A DNA stretch of 64,000 bases, taken from the NCBI GenBank assembly GCA_013824685.1, contig PNOG01000004.1:1-64000 (forward strand), read 5' to 3'. Below, piece by piece: positions 25,192 to 33,506 of this stretch; position 1 is the first letter of the stretch, and the number at the start of each line of letters is the position of its first letter. The stretch is from Coprothermobacter sp. (GTDB lineage: Bacteria > Caldisericota > Caldisericia > Cryosericales > Cryosericaceae). The position numbers and the translations under genes are program-made. Below the pieces are notes generated by a model that did not search any database, was not told the origin of the DNA, and saw only the letters and a program-made list of their open reading frames with translations.

Positions 25192-27310
25192 GGGACTCAG
25201 GAGAAGTCTTGTCGGCATTTCCACCAGTCAGGCCCTTGCGGGTCAGAGAGATCTTGCCATCGTCCTTGAGCGGCAGAGTCTTGACCAGAATCTGTTCGCC
25301 GACCTTGAGCACGGAATGGATGTCTTTGACATACGAGTCAGATATCTGTGAGACATGCAGCAGACCGGACTTGCCGGGTGCTATCTCCACGAAAGCGCCA
25401 AAGTCTCGCAACTCGGTCACTTTGCCCATGTAGACCTTGCCCACAACGATATCCTCGGTAATCGCGTTGATCGCATCCATGGCAATCTGACCCTTTGCCC
25501 CGTCTGGTGCAGTCACGAACACAGAACCATCATCCTCGATGTCGATGTCACACCCGGTATCGGCAATGATCTTCTTGATGACCTTGCCCCCGGGGCCGAT
25601 GAGGGCGCCGATCTTGTCTCCGGGAATATGCATCGTGAAGATGCGTGGAGCCAGCGGATTGACTTCGCTACGAGGAGCAGGAAGAACCGACAGCATCTTG
25701 TCCAGAATGAAGAGACGCGCAGTGCGGGCATGATCCAGGGCCGCAGACAGCAAGTCGCTGTCGACGCCGTGAATCTTGATGTCCATCTGCAATGCCGTGA
25801 TGCCTCTTGCAGTGCCCGCGACCTTGAAGTCCATGTCGCCATTGGCGTCCTCGGCTCCCTGGATATCAGTCAGGATGACACTCTTGTCGCCTTCTTTCAT
25901 CAGGCCCATCGCGATGCCGGCAACCGGCGCCGTGATCGGTACTCCAGCATCCATCAGTGCCAATGTACTGCCACAAATGGAAGCCTGCGACGTCGAACCG
26001 TTGGACTCAAGCACCTCGGAGACAACGCGAATCGAGTATGGAAACTCGCTCTCATCCGGAATAACGGGAAGCAGTGCCCTCTCTCCCAGTGCACCGTGGC
26101 CAATCTCGCGACGTCCAGGTCCCCGCATAGGGCGAGTCTCACCCACCGAGAAGGGAGGGAAATTGTAGTAGTGCATGTAATGCTTGGTAACCTCTTCCTC
26201 GAGGCTTTCGACCAACTGACCTTCTTTCTTGCCTCCGAGGGTGACAATCGAAAGGACCTGAGTCTGACCCCGGGAAAACAATCCCGAGCCATGACTCATC
26301 GGAAGAACGCCAACATCGACCCCGATCGGCCGAATCTCTTCGGGAGTGCGACCATCGATACGCACGCCTTCAGTCACGACACGATGCCGGATGAAATGCT
26401 TGATCTCTGCGTCAAGAACCTCGCCGATCGCCAGCCCACTTTCGGGATACTTCCCCACGAGTTCGGTGGCGAGTTCACCCTTGAACTCATCGAGGATCTT
26501 CTCCTTCTTCAGCTTCTCCTTGTCCTTGAGCACCAGGGGAAGACGCTCCTCGATCATGGAACGAGCTTCGCTCTGAATGGCTGCATCGAGCTTCAGCTCG
26601 GGGACGACGATCTTCTCCTTGCCAGCCTGGACGCGAAGTTCTTCCTCCATGCGACACGTCTCTTTGATCGGTTCCTGTGCCAGCACCAAGGCCTCAACCA
26701 TCTCTGCTTCACTGATCTCGCGAGCCCCGGATTCCACCATGAGAATGCCATTGGTCGTGCCAGACACGATAAGATCCAGTACACTCTCGTCGATCGCAGA
26801 AGAGGAGGGGTTGAACACAAGTTCGCCATTGACTTTGCCGACCCTCACTGCGGCGACTGCTTCAACGAACGGGGCATTGCTGATAAGAAGCGCCGCCGAT
26901 ACCGCGTTGATGGCCAACACGTCAGGCGAATTCTCTCCATCGGCAGACAGCACATAGACGATGACCTGCACTTCCCGACGGAAGTGCTTGGGGAACAGAG
27001 GCCGGACCGACCTGTCGATCAGCCGCGAACGAAGAATCTCACGCTCGCTGGGACGTCCTTCTCTCTTGTAGAATCCACCCGGGATCTTCCCGGCCGCATA
27101 CATTTTCTCAAAATAGTCGACAGTCAAGGGGAAGAAATCGAGTCCTTCCTTTGTGCTGTTGCTGACAGTGACTGCGGCGAGTACGACAGTGCCACCCATG
27201 GTCGCCAGAACAGCTCCGCCGGCCTGCTTGGCCAGCCGTCCAGTCTCATACGTGACAGGCTTGCCTGCAATACTGCCGCGAACGGTCTTTATCTCATCAT
27301 TCTGCAACAT
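25163..27310 (-). CDS. pnp: Polynucleotide phosphorylase
   Basis: A 715-aa 3'-5' phosphorolytic exoribonuclease. It contains two RNase PH domains (first with DFFPLTVDYFEKMYAAGKIPGG-type sequence, second with FSRGQTQVLSIVTLG and RGPGRREIGHGALGERAL), a KH domain (GKVIKKIIADTGCDIDIEDDG) and an S1 domain (GKVYMGKVTELRDFGAFVEI). The tail is His/Asp-rich (DDHHHGD) and overlaps the start of the M16 peptidase. It follows rpsO by 6 bp, the nearly universal rpsO-pnp arrangement. It acts in mRNA decay. Confidence 0.97.
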   Translation of the reverse strand: MLQNDEIKTVRGSIAGKPVTYETGRLAKQAGGAVLATMGGTVVLAAVTVSNSTKEGLDFFPLTVDYFEKMYAAGKIPGGFYKREGRPSEREILRSRLIDRSVRPLFPKHFRREVQVIVYVLSADGENSPDVLAINAVSAALLISNAPFVEAVAAVRVGKVNGELVFNPSSSAIDESVLDLIVSGTTNGILMVESGAREISEAEMVEALVLAQEPIKETCRMEEELRVQAGKEKIVVPELKLDAAIQSEARSMIEERLPLVLKDKEKLKKEKILDEFKGELATELVGKYPESGLAIGEVLDAEIKHFIRHRVVTEGVRIDGRTPEEIRPIGVDVGVLPMSHGSGLFSRGQTQVLSIVTLGGKKEGQLVESLEEEVTKHYMHYYNFPPFSVGETRPMRGPGRREIGHGALGERALLPVIPDESEFPYSIRVVSEVLESNGSTSQASICGSTLALMDAGVPITAPVAGIAMGLMKEGDKSVILTDIQGAEDANGDMDFKVAGTARGITALQMDIKIHGVDSDLLSAALDHARTARLFILDKMLSVLPAPRSEVNPLAPRIFTMHIPGDKIGALIGPGGKVIKKIIADTGCDIDIEDDGSVFVTAPDGAKGQIAMDAINAITEDIVVGKVYMGKVTELRDFGAFVEIAPGKSGLLHVSQISDSYVKDIHSVLKVGEQILVKTLPLKDDGKISLTRKGLTGGNADKTSPESHDDHHHGDQ

Positions 27311-27316
27311 TGGCTC

Positions 27317-27583
27317 CTACTTTCGGATTCCCAGCCGTTTGATCAATGAAGCGTAACGGTCCTCGTCGACGCGTCTCAGACTGCTGAGAAGTCTCCGGCG
27401 CTCACCGACCAGCTTGTAGAGCCCGCGCTTGGAACTGAAATCCTTTCGATGGCTCTGCAGGTGCTCTGTAAGCGCAAGAATGCGCTTCGACAGCATTGCA
27501 ACCTGAACCTCAAACGAGCCGGTATCATCTTCACTGAGCTTGAACTCACCGATAATCTTCGACTTCTGTTCGGCTGTAAGCAT
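27317..27583 (-). CDS. rpsO: Ribosomal protein S15
   Basis: An 88-aa small-subunit protein that binds 16S rRNA early in assembly. The signature GSFEVQVAMLSKRILALTEHL and SHRKDFSSKRGLYKLVGERRRLL are clear. The ATG at 27583 has TTGGAGG upstream. It is co-transcribed with pnp from the extended -10 promoter at 27664-27691. Its leader carries a hairpin that could be a self-regulatory S15 site. Confidence 0.97.
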   Translation of the reverse strand: MLTAEQKSKIIGEFKLSEDDTGSFEVQVAMLSKRILALTEHLQSHRKDFSSKRGLYKLVGERRRLLSSLRRVDEDRYASLIKRLGIRK

Positions 27584-27612
27584 GTTGTACCTCCAAGGTG
27601 TCCCAGGACCCA

Positions 27613-27639
27613 GTCTCACGTCCAGCCGGAACGAGAGAC
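27613..27639 (-). promoter_or_regulatory. Leader hairpin of rpsO (possible S15 autoregulatory site)
   Basis: The inverted repeat GTCTCACG/CGAGAGAC (27613-27620 with 27632-27639, one mismatch, 11-nt loop) lies in the 5' leader of rpsO. Autoregulation by S15 through leader structures is known in several bacteria; binding here is only inferred. Confidence 0.3.
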
Positions 27640-27663
27640 CGAGTGCGGGAGAAATGTACTAAA

Positions 27664-27691
27664 ATTGTACCAGAAACACAGGACAAGTAAA
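27664..27691 (-). promoter_or_regulatory. rpsO-pnp promoter
   Basis: Minus strand TTTACT (27691-27686), a 16-bp spacer, TACAAT (27669-27664) preceded by TGG (extended -10). Confidence 0.55.
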
Positions 27692-27732
27692 GGAAAACCG
27701 GTCAGCACAAGACTTCACTATGTCATTCCCTG

Positions 27733-28665
27733 TCAGTCGCCGGCCGGCCCGAGGATGACGCGCGCCATGAGCACGTCACGCGAGATTTGTTTCGCGAGTG
27801 CGGCCGGTGAGGCAAAGCGCACCTCCTCGCGAAGGCGGGCCGCAAACCTTACGGACACCAGGTGCCCGTATACTTGCCGGTCAAAGTCGAGCAGATGCAC
27901 TTCGACGGTGCGCCTTGATGCGGCAACGATTGTCGGACGAACGCCGATGTTGCACACCCCATTCACAATCGCCCCATCCACCACGGCTCGCACCGCATAC
28001 ACACCATTGCCGGGAAGCAACTTCACGGGATCGGGGACCTCAACATTCGCTGTTGGGAAACCAAGGCGCCCTCCCATACGGTTTCCCGTGACGATGACTC
28101 CCTCGATGGAGTAGGAACGCCCGAGGAGCCTTGCTGCGCGTTCCACATCACCCTCCACGATGGCCGTGCGAATCATGGAACTGGAGCACGGTTCCCCGTC
28201 GACCATCACGGGAGCGACGATGATGAGTCTGCGCCCCACGTTGTCGAGCATCCGCGCCATCGTCTCCGCATCGCCGGCGCGGCCCTTGCCGAAATGGAAG
28301 TCCCGACCTACGACAACAACCCATGCATTCAGGCGGCCGATAAGGACCTCGCTTACGAAGGCCTCAGCAGACAGCCCCTGGAAACGAGCCGAGAAATCCT
28401 CGAGGACGATGGATTCAACCCCATTCTTCCCAGCATACTCAACACGCTCACTGTTCGTGGTCAGGAGACCCTGGATGCCCCGAGTCGTTAGTTTTGGATT
28501 TCGTCGGAAGGTATAGATGACAGTTGCAAGACACGCCTTGCGGCCACAATCGACAAGTTCCCGGACAATCCGCTGGTGACCGACATGAAACCCGTCGAAC
28601 GCCCCTACGGCGACCGCGGAGGCAATCCCTGGGAACTCGAAAGACGACAGATAGACGCTGCTCAC
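27733..28665 (-). CDS. ribF: Bifunctional riboflavin kinase / FAD synthetase
   Basis: A 310-aa enzyme making FMN and FAD from riboflavin. The N-terminal nucleotidyltransferase domain has GAFDGFHVGHQRIV and later GRDFHFGKGRAGD; the C-terminal kinase domain has GNRMGGRLGFPTANVEV, GVYAVRAVVDG and NIGVRPTI. The GTG start overlaps the truB stop (GTGA). truB-ribF-rpsO-pnp is a common bacterial order, though rpsO has its own promoter here. Confidence 0.95.
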   Translation of the reverse strand: MSSVYLSSFEFPGIASAVAVGAFDGFHVGHQRIVRELVDCGRKACLATVIYTFRRNPKLTTRGIQGLLTTNSERVEYAGKNGVESIVLEDFSARFQGLSAEAFVSEVLIGRLNAWVVVVGRDFHFGKGRAGDAETMARMLDNVGRRLIIVAPVMVDGEPCSSSMIRTAIVEGDVERAARLLGRSYSIEGVIVTGNRMGGRLGFPTANVEVPDPVKLLPGNGVYAVRAVVDGAIVNGVCNIGVRPTIVAASRRTVEVHLLDFDRQVYGHLVSVRFAARLREEVRFASPAALAKQISRDVLMARVILGPAGD

Positions 28666-29570
28666 TCGCTAAACACTTTCACTGGCCACGCCTTCCCGCC
28701 TCTGACCGCCGCCACACCGCCCAGGCGACCATCGGGACGCTTCACCATGGCAGTCGCTTCCACGTCAATGTCGCAGTCCACGGGCAGCCCATGGCCAAAT
28801 GTACTCCATTGGACATCGTCAAGAGCAATGTGTGGCAGTGTCGCCAGAAGACCTGCCTTGGTCTCGCCCCACGTCAGAAACGACAGGTCCCCACCCTTTA
28901 CCCTGCGCCGCAGCGTTCCCAGTGACAATGTGTCGCCGACACCAAACCCGTGGGCTCCCGTACGCAGGAGTCGCCCCATACATGCCCCACATCCCAGGAC
29001 AGCCCCCACATCCCGGCAGAACCCTCTCACATAGAAGCCCGGGGTCACGGTCATGCGAAACACGATACGACGAAGGTCAGCGTCCTGCCGCTCCTGCAGC
29101 ACAGTCAACCGCCGCACTGCCACCGGGACCGGAGCAAAATCGATGAGACGGCCCTGGCCTCGCATTGCCTTGTATCCTCGTACGCCATCGTGGTGCTTGG
29201 CTGAAACATGCGGGGGAACCTGCACAGTCTGTGCTGTCACGCCTTCGATAGCCTTCTTCACGGCCGCAGCCTCGAGACCGGTGGCACCCCTGCGCTCGAT
29301 GACTTCCCCCTCCATGTCGTCGGTAATCGTGGTAATCCCCAGAACGAGTTCGCCGACATACTCTTTTTCGCTCGGCGGAAGGAAGGAGATGAGCTTCGTT
29401 GCAGAGCCAAGAGCAATAGGAAGCACTCCCATGGCCGGAACGTCCAGTGTACCGAGAAAGCCGGCCTTGTCGGCGCTCAGAATCCTCTTGACAACCCGGA
29501 GCGCGCCAGCACTACTGAGGCCGCTCGGCTTGAACAGCGCAAAGAAGCCTTCCGGCTGCAACATACTCAC
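28662..29570 (-). CDS. truB: tRNA pseudouridine(55) synthase
   Basis: A 302-aa TruB isomerising U55 of tRNA T-arms. The catalytic motif reads GTLDVPAMGVLPIALG, with the catalytic Asp kept but VPAM where PLAT is usual. The N-terminal substrate loop (FKPSGLSSAGALRVVKRIL) and the RRIVFRMTVTPGFYVRGFCRD region fit the family. The start may be GTG at 29570 or ATG at 29564; neither has a Shine-Dalgarno. It overlaps ribF downstream. Confidence 0.9.
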   Translation of the reverse strand: MSMLQPEGFFALFKPSGLSSAGALRVVKRILSADKAGFLGTLDVPAMGVLPIALGSATKLISFLPPSEKEYVGELVLGITTITDDMEGEVIERRGATGLEAAAVKKAIEGVTAQTVQVPPHVSAKHHDGVRGYKAMRGQGRLIDFAPVPVAVRRLTVLQERQDADLRRIVFRMTVTPGFYVRGFCRDVGAVLGCGACMGRLLRTGAHGFGVGDTLSLGTLRRRVKGGDLSFLTWGETKAGLLATLPHIALDDVQWSTFGHGLPVDCDIDVEATAMVKRPDGRLGGVAAVRGGKAWPVKVFSE

Positions 29571-29645
29571 AGGCGGGACACCAGGCCATGAGCGTCGATG
29601 TATCTTGTGCTCCAGGCTGGGCTCACCAGAGCCACCACGCGTCGG

Positions 29646-30869
29646 CTACGGCCCCTTCTGCACGTCGACAACAACCGAAGACGGCGTCACCGTTGCAGAG
29701 ACAACGCCCTGTATCAGCCCATCCACTGAGACAGCGTAGTTGCCATCGGCGAGCGGAGGCTGGCTGACGTCGACATATGCCTTGATCTGCGAAGACCCGA
29801 GAGCCATGACGGCGGAGGTCGTCCCGCTGATAAGGACCGACGCGGATGTCGTACCAAGAGATACCTTCCACCCCAATCCTGCTCCTCGAACCTCGATCGG
29901 CACGTCCGGGATGGCAAGAACGACAACCTGCTCGATGACGACACGGCACGACACGGCCTTGCTGCCAGCCACAAGCGAGACTCCCGGCGGAAGGACCAGG
30001 TCAACTGGCTTCGTGATAATCCCCGACTCGCCTGACACATCAACTGCAATCGTCGAAATCGCCTGAACCTGGCTCAGCGCCACTGCCGTGCCCGTAACCA
30101 TGACGATTGCCGGGGTGCACGAGCCGCTTGCCACGACGTACCCACTCATAGGATGCCCGATGACACTCGGAATGACTGGCACCGTCTTCAACGTTGCAGC
30201 ATCAAGAATCGGAAGAATGGCAACTGCCGACCGCGGAGACAACAGTACGCCCTCAACGACATTCCCCCTGGCATCATACGCGACGACGTCCCCGGCAACC
30301 GTGAGATTGCCACCTACGGCGGTTCCCAGCTTGTCCAGTGCAACGACCAGCGCCGCCTCCTTCACTTGGCTCACGAGCGATCCGGGGCCCGACACCTCGA
30401 TGGACTCCGGCTCAACGCGCAGGGTCCCGAGGACCAGACTCAGCGGCAACGTACCGCTCACCTCTGCGTGCACAGGGACGGTAATCGTCTCCAAACGCTC
30501 GAGCTGCACATTGACTTCCCTGGGATCAACAGCCTCTACTGTCACGCCAGTAAGCCCAACGACCTGAGCTTGAACCGATGCAATGAAGGACCCCTCACTT
30601 CTTCCCCGAAAGTCGACGGTAGGCGTCACATAGCCGCTCGTGACGTTCCACAGCGTATTCATGGGGCCAGCCAATGTCACCGTCACCGTGGGGAGCGTCC
30701 CTGCCAGGACGTACCCCTGAGGTACGTTCACGGCGATCAACTGCGCCTCGACGGATTTCGTCGTGTCAGGACCCCTGATCCCGATGACGTAGACCCAGAG
30801 CAGCACAGCCAGGAGCACGGAGACGATCTTGGAGTTGAACAGCATGGCACCGATATTACGCTTGGCCAT
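29646..30869 (-). CDS. cdaR: YbbR-domain protein, CdaR-like regulator of CdaA
   Basis: A 407-aa protein with one N-terminal membrane helix (SKIVSVLLAVLLWVYVIGI) followed by repeated beta-rich YbbR modules of ~85 residues, each with patterns such as VPQGYVLAGTLPTVTVTLAGP and LRVEPESIEVSGPGSLVSQV. About four modules are visible. In Firmicutes the partner protein CdaR modulates the diadenylate cyclase CdaA from the outside. The start at 30869 has AGGGAGG upstream and overlaps the end of cdaA by 14 bp, supporting the functional link. glmM, usually third in this operon, is absent; truB follows. Confidence 0.88.
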   Translation of the reverse strand: MAKRNIGAMLFNSKIVSVLLAVLLWVYVIGIRGPDTTKSVEAQLIAVNVPQGYVLAGTLPTVTVTLAGPMNTLWNVTSGYVTPTVDFRGRSEGSFIASVQAQVVGLTGVTVEAVDPREVNVQLERLETITVPVHAEVSGTLPLSLVLGTLRVEPESIEVSGPGSLVSQVKEAALVVALDKLGTAVGGNLTVAGDVVAYDARGNVVEGVLLSPRSAVAILPILDAATLKTVPVIPSVIGHPMSGYVVASGSCTPAIVMVTGTAVALSQVQAISTIAVDVSGESGIITKPVDLVLPPGVSLVAGSKAVSCRVVIEQVVVLAIPDVPIEVRGAGLGWKVSLGTTSASVLISGTTSAVMALGSSQIKAYVDVSQPPLADGNYAVSVDGLIQGVVSATVTPSSVVVDVQKGP

Positions 30870-31770
30870 CTCCACCTCCCTGTTGTCCGTTCGACTTCCT
30901 TCTACGGAAGAATCCGGCCAGGCTGAACCTGTGCTCACTGGCTATGGGCTTCGTCATGACCAGCAGCATTCCTCTGAGCTCAAGTGGGCTCAGATAGCGC
31001 GTCAATTTGCCGCGTACTGCAAGAGAAATGACTCCTGTCTGCTCGGACACGACGACAACAATGGCGTCAGTCTCCTCCGTAATGCCAATGGCGGCACGGT
31101 GCCTGGTTCCAAGTCCTCGCTCCAGGTCCGCACTTGCAGTCAACGGAAAGAGACACCTCGCAGCAACGATTCGATTGCCCGCTACGATGACGCCGCCGTC
31201 ATGGAGCGCGCTGTTGGGGTAGAAAAGCGTGGACACTGTTTCGGCTCTCACCAGAGCGTCAAGCCGGACTCCGGTCTCGACATAGTCTTCGAGACCCGTT
31301 TGTCTCTGCATGCAGATGAGCGCCCCGATCCGGTTCATCGACAGGTACTTGACACTCTTCACAACCTCGTCAACGGACTCTTCCCAATCGTGAACGTCCA
31401 TGAACTGAGTGCGCGTGTCGGATGATACCAGCTTGCTGCTGCCTAGTCGACCGAGCATCCGCCGCAGTTCAGGCTGGAAGACCATGACAAGCAGCAGGGG
31501 AAGGAAAGTGGTCGAGAAACTGCGCAACCAGCTGAACACGCTGTTGAGAGCCAGCAGCCCGGCCTTGAGACTGAGCCACTCCACTCCGAACACGAGCAGA
31601 TAGTAGATCACGAGACCCTGGGCCAGCTGCAGCGCGCGTGTGTTCGAGATGAGTCTCAGGACAGCGTAGAAGAGAAGGGATGTCAGGGCGACGTCGATGA
31701 CGATGGAAATGCCTCGTGCTGGCGTAAGATTCACGAACAGGTCAGCAAAAAACCTCTGCAGGAAAACCAT
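30856..31770 (-). CDS. cdaA: Diadenylate cyclase (c-di-AMP synthase)
   Basis: A 304-aa membrane diadenylate cyclase. Three hydrophobic helices fill the first ~100 residues; the DAC domain follows with the catalytic LHDGGVIV and the ATP-binding GTRHRAAIG motifs (DGG and RHR). It makes the second messenger c-di-AMP, which controls potassium and osmolyte transport and envelope homeostasis in Gram-positive-type bacteria. The ATG at 31770 has GAGAGGTGAT just upstream, and the upstream methyltransferase stops 1 nt before, so all are co-transcribed. The C-terminus ends in a basic then Gly/Gln-rich tail. Confidence 0.95.
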   Translation of the reverse strand: MVFLQRFFADLFVNLTPARGISIVIDVALTSLLFYAVLRLISNTRALQLAQGLVIYYLLVFGVEWLSLKAGLLALNSVFSWLRSFSTTFLPLLLVMVFQPELRRMLGRLGSSKLVSSDTRTQFMDVHDWEESVDEVVKSVKYLSMNRIGALICMQRQTGLEDYVETGVRLDALVRAETVSTLFYPNSALHDGGVIVAGNRIVAARCLFPLTASADLERGLGTRHRAAIGITEETDAIVVVVSEQTGVISLAVRGKLTRYLSPLELRGMLLVMTKPIASEHRFSLAGFFRRRKSNGQQGGGDGQA

Positions 31771-31771
31771 A

Positions 31772-32512
31772 TCACCTCTCAGCAATAGCGATCATGCGCC
31801 TGGACTCAAGTCCAAACCGTGATCCATCATAGTCACCGCACCAGCGTTGAGGCCGCAGCCCCGCTGCTTCAAGCAGCGCTGTCAGCTCAGTCACAGTATA
31901 CATACGCAGCACCCGACGGTACTCACGACGCTCTCCCCCGCTCAGAACGACGCGTCTCGTGGAGACAGTGCCATCCGTCGCGTCGAATCGACGCTTCTCG
32001 AAGACAAGTCCCTGCTCATTTTCATGCCACTCTTCGGGTACGAAGTGCTTCACGATGTAGTCACGGTTCTCAACGTCGAGGACTACACGCCCGCCTCGCC
32101 TCGTGTGCTCCGCAACTCTCTCAAGTACCTGCAGATCACCGATCTCACCGTAGTAGCCGAATGAGCTCCAGAGAGAGATGGTCAGATCTGCTCTCACGTC
32201 AAGCTTCATGACACGACTGTCCACCGCATGGAACTCGGCCTTCAACCCCAGCTGTGCAGTACGCTCGCGACACGCAGCAATGTAGTCTGCATTCATGTCC
32301 ACGCCCGTCACCCTGAAGCCAAGTTTCGCAAGCTCGATGCTGTGTCGTCCCACGCCGCATCCAACATCGAGCACGGCGGCTCCAGGGAGTACTGTGCACA
32401 GCCTCAGGAGCTGCTGCACCTGTTGCCTTGTTCTGGCCGGGTCTACCGTATCCAGAAAGAGGCGCCTGTACGTATCGTCAAAGTACTCGTGTGTCCAGTC
32501 GGCGGTCATCAT
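31772..32512 (-). CDS. Class I SAM-dependent methyltransferase
   Basis: A 246-aa Rossmann-fold methyltransferase with motif I GAAVLDVGCGVGRHSIELAKLG, followed by VTGVDMNADYI and the acidic GGRVVLDVENRDY. The N-terminal pattern HEYFDDTYRRLF resembles the YcgJ/UbiE-like group. The substrate is unknown. It heads the cdaA operon; the promoter -10 ends only ~10 nt before the ATG, so its mRNA may be leaderless. Confidence 0.8.
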   Translation of the reverse strand: MMTADWTHEYFDDTYRRLFLDTVDPARTRQQVQQLLRLCTVLPGAAVLDVGCGVGRHSIELAKLGFRVTGVDMNADYIAACRERTAQLGLKAEFHAVDSRVMKLDVRADLTISLWSSFGYYGEIGDLQVLERVAEHTRRGGRVVLDVENRDYIVKHFVPEEWHENEQGLVFEKRRFDATDGTVSTRRVVLSGGERREYRRVLRMYTVTELTALLEAAGLRPQRWCGDYDGSRFGLESRRMIAIAER

Positions 32513-32521
32513 GTGCCATCA

Positions 32522-32549
32522 ATACTAAGACATCAGGGCCAAAATGCAA
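32522..32549 (-). promoter_or_regulatory. Promoter of methyltransferase-cdaA operon
   Basis: Minus strand TTGCAT (32549-32544), a 16-bp spacer, TAGTAT (32527-32522). The predicted start is about 3 nt before the ATG at 32512. Confidence 0.55.
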
Positions 32550-32590
32550 CACGAAAGCAGCTCTTGGACTTCTCTTCACTCTGGTCTTCC

Positions 32591-32618
32591 TTGACACCGG
32601 CGTCCATGCCCGTAGCAT
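32591..32618 (+). promoter_or_regulatory. Promoter of lipoate ligase gene
   Basis: TTGACA (32591-32596), a 16-bp spacer, TAGCAT (32613-32618). The expected transcription start coincides with the ATG at 32625, so a leaderless message is predicted. Confidence 0.6.
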
Positions 32619-32624
32619 GTTGGC

Positions 32625-33428
32625 ATGAGAACTTGGCGATGCATCATGTCCGGCATCGGCACTCCATACGAGAACATGGCCACAGACGAGGCACTGTTTG
32701 ACGCTGCCTGCACGTCGGGCGTTCCAGTCCTCCGTCTCTATGGATGGACGCCTGCCACCGCATCCCTTGGCTTCGCTCAGCGAGCTTCAGAGGCTCTGGA
32801 CTTTGCCGAAATGGATAGGAGACATCTTGCGTGGGTCCGACGCCCTACGGGAGGCAGAGCGGTGCTTCACGACATGGAAGTCACCTACTCGGTGTCCGTT
32901 CCACAGTCGGATCCTCTCTATGCTCTGGGGCTGGAAGCGTCGTATGAGTGGATATGCGGGCCGATTGTCGCGGCTCTCCTGACTGTTGGAGTATCGGCCG
33001 CGCTTGCCCCGCACGGCTCCACCGGCTTTGTGTCCGCATCGTGCTTCACCGCGCCGGGGACAACCGACATCGTTGCTGGACACAGGAAAATCGTCGGCTC
33101 TGCACAGCTGCGAACAAGGGACGGTTTCCTCCAGCACGGCTCAGTCGTCCTGAAGAACGACCTGGAGAAGCTCTTTGCTGTAGTCCGGACATCCCAGCCA
33201 AACGCGCATGATGCCGCACAGCGGGCCGCTCGCCTCATGACCAGCGTCAGCGACGAGACACACCGGGCCGTCTCATTCGGTGAAATGGCAGATGCCCTCG
33301 CCGGAGCCTTTTCAGGTGCCGACGGCGTCCGCCTCCTTCCCGATTCTCTTACGGCGCGAGAGACACTCAACGTCTCCGGTATTGTTGCTCGGAAATACAG
33401 CCGAGAAGACTGGAACGCTTTCAGATGA
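32625..33428 (+). CDS. Lipoate-protein ligase A / octanoyltransferase family protein
   Basis: A 267-aa biotin/lipoate ligase-fold protein. The signature WVRRPTGGRAVLHDMEVTYSV is clear, followed by GRRKIVGSAQ-like GHRKIVGSAQLRTRDGFLQHGSV, with the conserved Lys that contacts the acyl-adenylate. NMATDEALF at residues ~17-25 is also typical. It could be a lipoate ligase (LplA) or a LipM-type octanoyltransferase; a candidate Cys (ASCFTAPG) is present, which favours LipM-like chemistry, but this is not decisive. No lipA or glycine-cleavage genes are adjacent. Confidence 0.82.
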   Translation: MRTWRCIMSGIGTPYENMATDEALFDAACTSGVPVLRLYGWTPATASLGFAQRASEALDFAEMDRRHLAWVRRPTGGRAVLHDMEVTYSVSVPQSDPLYALGLEASYEWICGPIVAALLTVGVSAALAPHGSTGFVSASCFTAPGTTDIVAGHRKIVGSAQLRTRDGFLQHGSVVLKNDLEKLFAVVRTSQPNAHDAAQRAARLMTSVSDETHRAVSFGEMADALAGAFSGADGVRLLPDSLTARETLNVSGIVARKYSREDWNAFR

Positions 33429-33446
33429 GAGGAATCATGGTATAGT
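33419..33446 (+). promoter_or_regulatory. Promoter of the foldase operon
   Basis: TTTCAG (33419-33424), a 16-bp spacer, TATAGT (33441-33446) with TGG before it (extended -10). The leader also contains a small hairpin (33468-33487). Confidence 0.5.
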
Positions 33447-33506
33447 CTTATGATTACTATCTGAGTCGTCTGTCCACAGAGGCAGACGCGACCGAGGAGT
33501 GATAGG

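Noticed and set aside
25355-27349. A 664-codon open frame antisense to pnp
   Set aside because: It mirrors the codon structure of pnp, resembles no family I recognise, has no ribosome site, and pnp on the other strand is unmistakable.
27734-28665. FMN riboswitch near ribF
   Set aside because: ribF is embedded after truB with a GTGA overlap and has no leader of its own.
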